From: Bacteroidaceae bacterium
GTDB lineage: Bacteria > Bacteroidota > Bacteroidia > Bacteroidales > Bacteroidaceae
Reading direction: 5' to 3'
NCBI GenBank assembly: GCA_017509605.1
Contig: JAFWPH010000023.1
Span: forward strand, 1 to 64,000
Length of the DNA stretch: 64,000 nt
A program made the position numbers and the translations under genes. How positions within the stretch are numbered: the first letter of the stretch is position 1; the number at the start of each line of letters is the position of its first letter. Shown piece by piece: positions 60,550 through 64,000 of this stretch. Under the pieces are notes generated by a model. That model did not search any database, was not told the DNA's origin, and saw only the letters and a program-made list of their open reading frames with translations.

Positions 60550-61002
60550 CTATTTGATGTCGATTTTGCGTGAGATTTTGGGCTCCACCTTCGGCTGCTC
60601 CTTGGGCAGGCAGATGGTCAGCACACCGTGCTCAACCACAGCGTTGATGTTCTCCTTGTCCACATCGTCAGGCAGAATCAGTGTCTGCTGGTACTTCTCG
60701 TACGAGAACTCGCGGCGCAGGTAGCGGTAGTTGTTCTCCTTCTGAGCGCCCTCGGGAGCCTCCTCCTTCTTCTCGACTTTCTTCTCCAGTTTGATTACCA
60801 AGTTGTTCTCTTCGTTCAGTTCGATGTCGAAGTCGTCCTTACCCATGCCAGGAGCGGCTACTTCTACTTTGTACTCCTTGTCGTTCTCGCTCACGTTGAT
60901 GGCTGGAGCAGCGGTCTTGGCCATAGCTGGTGCCAAAGCGGCGTCGAACAAATCGTTGAAGAAATCAGGGAACCAAACATTGTTTTTTCTAACTGTTAAC
61001 AT
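60550..61002 (-). CDS. Hsp20/alpha-crystallin small heat-shock protein, copy 2
   Basis: 150 residues. It differs from copy 1 only by Met for Lys in the APAMAKTAA stretch and by Val for Ile in VVEHGVLTICLP. The upstream 200 bp are also near identical, including the ribosome site and the sigma-54-type promoter (61185-61170). The downstream ends differ, so the duplication stops near the stop codon. Both copies look functional. Confidence 0.95.
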   Translation of the reverse strand: MLTVRKNNVWFPDFFNDLFDAALAPAMAKTAAPAINVSENDKEYKVEVAAPGMGKDDFDIELNEENNLVIKLEKKVEKKEEAPEGAQKENNYRYLRREFSYEKYQQTLILPDDVDKENINAVVEHGVLTICLPKEQPKVEPKISRKIDIK

Positions 61003-61169
61003 AATCTATCCTCCTTAAGTTTTATTTTAGTTGTTAATAAATATCAATTTAGTTGTGAACGCCTCTGACCGTTGACCATTAACCGTTGACCGTTGACCGT
61101 TGGATTGCTTGTGATTCTTGATCTTTGGTTTTGCTTTCAGTCGTCCTCATCGGCGTTCACCCAATATGA

Positions 61170-61185
61170 TGCAAATCGTGTGCCA
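61170..61185 (-). promoter_or_regulatory. Sigma-54-type promoter of hsp20 copy 2
   Basis: The same TGGCACACGATTTGCA as in copy 1. About 40 bp upstream an inverted pair AATTTGG/CCAAATT-like (61211-61245) could be an activator site; in copy 1 it is complete. Confidence 0.65.
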
Positions 61186-61644
61186 GACCTTTTTTAGCAC
61201 CAAACAACTAAAATTTGGCCATTGCTGCATGACAAAATTTCCAAATCGTCTGACAATTTGTCTTTTTTATACCATTATCCTTTCATGCATCCACGAACTC
61301 CCCTCCCATCTGAGCGGAGTGATGGTTTGGAGTGGGGTTTTACCCTCACAAAAGCCTTTTTTTGCGATAGTCACGAATAATAGAATTATAGAATTTTGAA
61401 GGCATAGCTTAGTTTCATCACTTGGCAATTTCCTGGATAACTGGTGAATCGTGTAAACGAGTAAACGCACCCCAATGCTGAATGTTCAGCAATGGTAGTC
61501 AATCAATGGCTGTTTGCTCTATTCTTGAAAGATCCAATCCTCGACAGTGCGTGTGACAACACTTGGTGTCCAACACCAACAACATAAAAAAACTTCCAAA
61601 CTAAAAAAAATGGTTTTATATTTGGAGAAATAAACTATTTTCTT

Positions 61645-61652
61645 TATTTTTG
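61645..61652 (+). promoter_or_regulatory. -7 box before a short transcript
   Basis: TATTTTTG, the only good rightward box in the 61003-62005 gap. Transcription would start near 61658. Confidence 0.45.
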
Positions 61653-61766
61653 CAAAGTCTTTCGGGCGGAGTGGTCTTGTGCTACTCCTATCCGATATAA
61701 CCAGGGAAGCGTTTTTTGCTTTCATCCTTTCTAATGAAATCGCCAAATTTCTACACTACATGAAGG

Positions 61767-61946
61767 ATGGAGTCAACAAGACGCTCATGTGTTGGTATAT
61801 ACCTATGGCATGCTCTCACGCTGCTGTTCTATATGCTCAACAGCGTGGGATTATTGTTGTTTTTTCATTTCATGTACGGTGTTTGGCGATACCGATTAGA
61901 AGGTGAATCAAAAACAAGACTCACGCTTTTTCTGTACCCAAACTAA
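61767..61946 (+). CDS. Possible small membrane protein, 59 residues
   Basis: A short frame from an ATG at 61767: MESTRRSCVGIY, then a hydrophobic helix (LWHALTLLFYMLNSVGLLLF) and a basic tail (WRYRLEGESKTRLTLF). It lies about 110 bp after a -7 box. A rival frame of 75 residues overlaps it. A hairpin (61814-61850) with a T-rich tail lies inside it, so this region may instead be a short RNA. Low confidence. Confidence 0.3.
   Translation: MESTRRSCVGIYLWHALTLLFYMLNSVGLLLFFHFMYGVWRYRLEGESKTRLTLFLYPN
61814..61866 (+). terminator. Possible terminator of a short RNA
   Basis: TCTCACGCTG pairs with CAGCGTGGGA (one G-T pair) around a 17-base loop, then TTATTGTTGTTTTTTC. It competes with the 59-residue reading frame as an explanation. 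Confidence 0.25.
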
Positions 61947-62005
61947 TACTGCTATTTCGGGGTCTTGATAGCACCATAATCATTCATTAGTTTCTTTAAT
62001 CATCT

Positions 62006-63682
62006 ATGAAGAAAATCCTTTTACCAGTGGTTTTGGCAATGTTGGGGACGAGTATGTTCACCAGTTGCTCAAACGACGAGTCCTTGGCTGTTGACAAGGT
62101 CAGCAACTACAAGGAAAACTTCGAGAAGGTCTTCGGCCAGGTGAGCCCCGGCCAGAACTTCAACACGCAGAAGACCCTGTCCATCGAGTCTTCTGTGACC
62201 GACATGCAAGGCAACTACACGCTCCGCGTCTATGACGGCGTTCCGAGCCGCAAGGGTTCCTCGCTCCTGGGCAAGTTCGAGAACCTCAGCGCCAACGGCA
62301 CCTCCACCGTTCAGGTAGGTGTCAGCAAGACCACGAAGCACATCTACTGCATCGCCGACAACGGTGAGGTCCGCCAGTCCCTTTCCGCCCAGGTGGCCTC
62401 CAAGGCCAGGGTGACTGCCAAGTTCGATGCCGCTGATGGCGCACCGACCGAAGCCCCCGCTTACAGCGACGACCAGTTATCGACCGTCACCATCGCCTTC
62501 GAGGACCTTGGTTCGACCGACGACTTCGACTTCAACGACGCAGTGGTCAAGGTGGAGTACGCCACAGGTACCGGCGTGGCCAACGTCACGCTGATGGCAG
62601 TGGGTGCCGTGCTGCCCCTCAAATTGTATTATGTCGGTGGTCGTCAGGCCGAGCCTCTCTTCGACGGCCAGGAACTGCATGCCGCCATGGGCTACGACCA
62701 GGACATGATGATCAACACCAACAGGAAGGCCCAAGGCAAAAACGATGGTGTTGACAACGTGTCATTCGTGACCTGCGAGATCGACGTGCCAGAGGACTTC
62801 ACCATCGGTGAGGACGGCGCGCCCTTCCTCCTTGAGGTGGATGGTGTGCAAGACCAGCGCCAGATCACAGCCAGCACGGAGTATGGCGCCATACCGCAGG
62901 TGCTGGTGACGGGCAAGTACTACGACGAGCAGACCAGGACCAGTTACCTCTGGCGCTGGCCGAAGGAGCGTGTTCGCCTCAACCTCGCCTTCCCGACCAT
63001 CGCCGAGTGGATGGCAGATGCCACCAACCTCGCCTTCCTCGCCGCCGGTGTGGAGTCGAACCTCTACGACGGCTACGACCCGACCGTGGTGGATGAGCAG
63101 CCACAGCAGCCCACCACTGAAACCCCTGAAGGCCTCGAGGCCGTTGACCTCGGCCTGCCATCGGGCACGAAGTGGGCGAACATGAACGTGGGCGCGGAGT
63201 CCCCCGAGGACTACGGCGGCTACTACGCCTGGGGTGAGACCGAAGAGAAGGACTGGTATGACTGGAGTACCTACATCCACTGTGACGGGTCAGCTGGCAC
63301 TTGCCACGACCTCGGTGATGACATCGCCGGCACGGAATACGATGTTGCCCATGTGAAGTGGGGCGGCGACTGGCAGATGCCGACATTAGACCAGTTAAAA
63401 GAACTGCTTGACAACACCACAAGCACATGGACGACTCAGAACGGCGTGAATGGCAGGCTGTTCACCGGCACCAACGGCAACAGCATCTTCTTGCCTGCCT
63501 CGGGCTACCGCAGGGATAACTATCTCGGCCACTGGTACAACGGCTACTATTGGTCTTCGACGCGGCTTCCGTGGTACTCGGACCGCGCCTATGAACTCTT
63601 CTTCAGCTCGCTCTACGCGGACTGGGACGACTACGGCGACCGCTTCTACGGCCAGAGCGTCCGTCCTGTCCACAGAAAATAG
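62006..63682 (+). CDS. LruC-domain lipoprotein fused to a FISUMP-like domain
   Basis: 558 residues. Lipobox with FTSC (Cys21). Residues about 30-370 fit the LruC/DUF4842 family: IAFEDLGSTDDFDFNDAVVK, then LLEVDGVQDQRQITA. The final 180 residues, after a Pro/Thr/Gln linker (about 365-378), show the FISUMP pattern: AVDLGLPSGTKWANMNVGAE, GYYAWGETEEKDWYDWSTY, WQMPTLDQLKELLDNT and WSSTR. By lipobox it is membrane-anchored, probably surface-exposed; function unknown. The gene is much more GC-rich than its neighbours, with many GCC/AAC/GAC codons. Confidence 0.85.
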   Translation: MKKILLPVVLAMLGTSMFTSCSNDESLAVDKVSNYKENFEKVFGQVSPGQNFNTQKTLSIESSVTDMQGNYTLRVYDGVPSRKGSSLLGKFENLSANGTSTVQVGVSKTTKHIYCIADNGEVRQSLSAQVASKARVTAKFDAADGAPTEAPAYSDDQLSTVTIAFEDLGSTDDFDFNDAVVKVEYATGTGVANVTLMAVGAVLPLKLYYVGGRQAEPLFDGQELHAAMGYDQDMMINTNRKAQGKNDGVDNVSFVTCEIDVPEDFTIGEDGAPFLLEVDGVQDQRQITASTEYGAIPQVLVTGKYYDEQTRTSYLWRWPKERVRLNLAFPTIAEWMADATNLAFLAAGVESNLYDGYDPTVVDEQPQQPTTETPEGLEAVDLGLPSGTKWANMNVGAESPEDYGGYYAWGETEEKDWYDWSTYIHCDGSAGTCHDLGDDIAGTEYDVAHVKWGGDWQMPTLDQLKELLDNTTSTWTTQNGVNGRLFTGTNGNSIFLPASGYRRDNYLGHWYNGYYWSSTRLPWYSDRAYELFFSSLYADWDDYGDRFYGQSVRPVHRK

Positions 63683-63850
63683 TGCATCCTTCCCCGAGTG
63701 TCCGTGTTCCCACTCGGCGTTGTCGGGGCGCGGGTTGGCGGTGGGGCGCAGGTCCCCAGACCTGCATCCCAGCCCCACGGCCGGCCCGCGAGACGACAAC
63801 GCCGCGAGCTATCTAAAAACAAGCAATGACGGGGTGAGGGATTCATCACA

Positions 63851-63888
63851 AACGCTGCGGCTTCTTTTAGGTCGCAGCGTTTTTTTGC
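63851..63888 (+). terminator. Terminator after the LruC gene
   Basis: AACGCTGCG / CGCAGCGTT (9 bp, perfect) with a 13-base loop, followed by seven T. The GC-rich stretch between (63683-63840) has no recognised gene. Confidence 0.8.
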
Positions 63889-63929
63889 GCTTTTGAATGT
63901 TGTATTTTTGTTCGGGTGGCGAATGCGTC

Positions 63930-64000
63930 AGAAAGCGCATTGCGGGGTACGCAGGCATCTTGCCTGCGATGATGATTTGCGCATCCTCCAGACGCGTCGC
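63930..64000. repeat. GC-rich palindromic repeat at window end
   Basis: GGGGTACGCAGGC and TTGCCTGCGA, related to the palindromes at 15504-15579 in the opposite orientation. The following GCGCATCC stretch is cut by the window end. Confidence 0.45.

Noticed and set aside
59341-61002. hsp20 duplication as an assembly artefact
   Set aside because: The copies differ at several bases and at two residues, have different 3' ends and terminators, and carry unique DNA between them.

Overview
The window looks like a chromosome segment from a Bacteroidota bacterium close to Prevotella (Prevotella/Segatella group). Genes are preceded by TAnnTTTG -7 boxes, the typical promoter of this phylum. There are ECF sigma/anti-sigma/outer-membrane-protein operons with an STN domain, GLPGLI and DUF1573 proteins, a LruC lipoprotein and many exported proteins of unknown function. 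Housekeeping genes (lpxB, surE, meaB, phoH, purC, menG, aroE, comF, holA, dinB) fit the same group. Intergenic DNA is full of short repeats.

Layout. (1) 1-13.6 kb holds an ECF sigma factor, a short anti-sigma factor and two large outer-membrane proteins in one leftward operon. A third paralogue of the outer-membrane protein and a GLPGLI protein each sit divergent from a paralogous TPR-membrane-HTH regulator. The two divergent control regions have identical geometry. A YoeB-type toxin-antitoxin pair lies between two copies of the end of the GLPGLI gene. (2) 13.6-28.7 kb is an accessory region: a CRISPR-like array whose more distant repeats flank whole genes, a five-copy 94-bp double-hairpin tandem repeat, about ten leftward genes for exported or unknown proteins, a GH27 alpha-galactosidase, an M48-type peptidase, a nucleotidyltransferase, and several gene remnants and chimeric junctions. 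(3) 28.7-45.1 kb is mainly core: DUF1573 protein, meaB, lpxB, surE, a polyprenyl-phosphate sugar transferase, and a long leftward run phoH-purC-menG-aroE-(decayed alpha/beta hydrolase)-comF, followed by surface-polysaccharide genes (GT2, Stealth), tRNA-Gln and holA. (4) 45.1-52.1 kb has a roughly 1-kb AT-rich gap, a small helix-turn-helix protein, a GH115 alpha-glucuronidase and a HerA-like ATPase. (5) 52.3-64 kb has dinB, a GH29-GH97-GH43 glycan-degradation operon, a tandemly duplicated hsp20 gene with sigma-54-type promoters on both copies, and a GC-rich LruC/FISUMP lipoprotein.

The carbohydrate genes (GH27, GH43, GH97, GH29, GH115) together suggest use of decorated plant hemicellulose or pectin side chains, but no SusC/SusD pair is present here. 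The most unusual features are the repeat array interleaved with apparently promoterless genes (13.96-15.26 kb), the duplicated divergent control region (8.15-8.26 and 11.88-12.0 kb), the sigma-54-driven duplicated hsp20 genes, and a family of intergenic hairpins whose two arms change together.

Limits: all calls come from reading the sequence. Family names are from recognised motifs; no database search was run.
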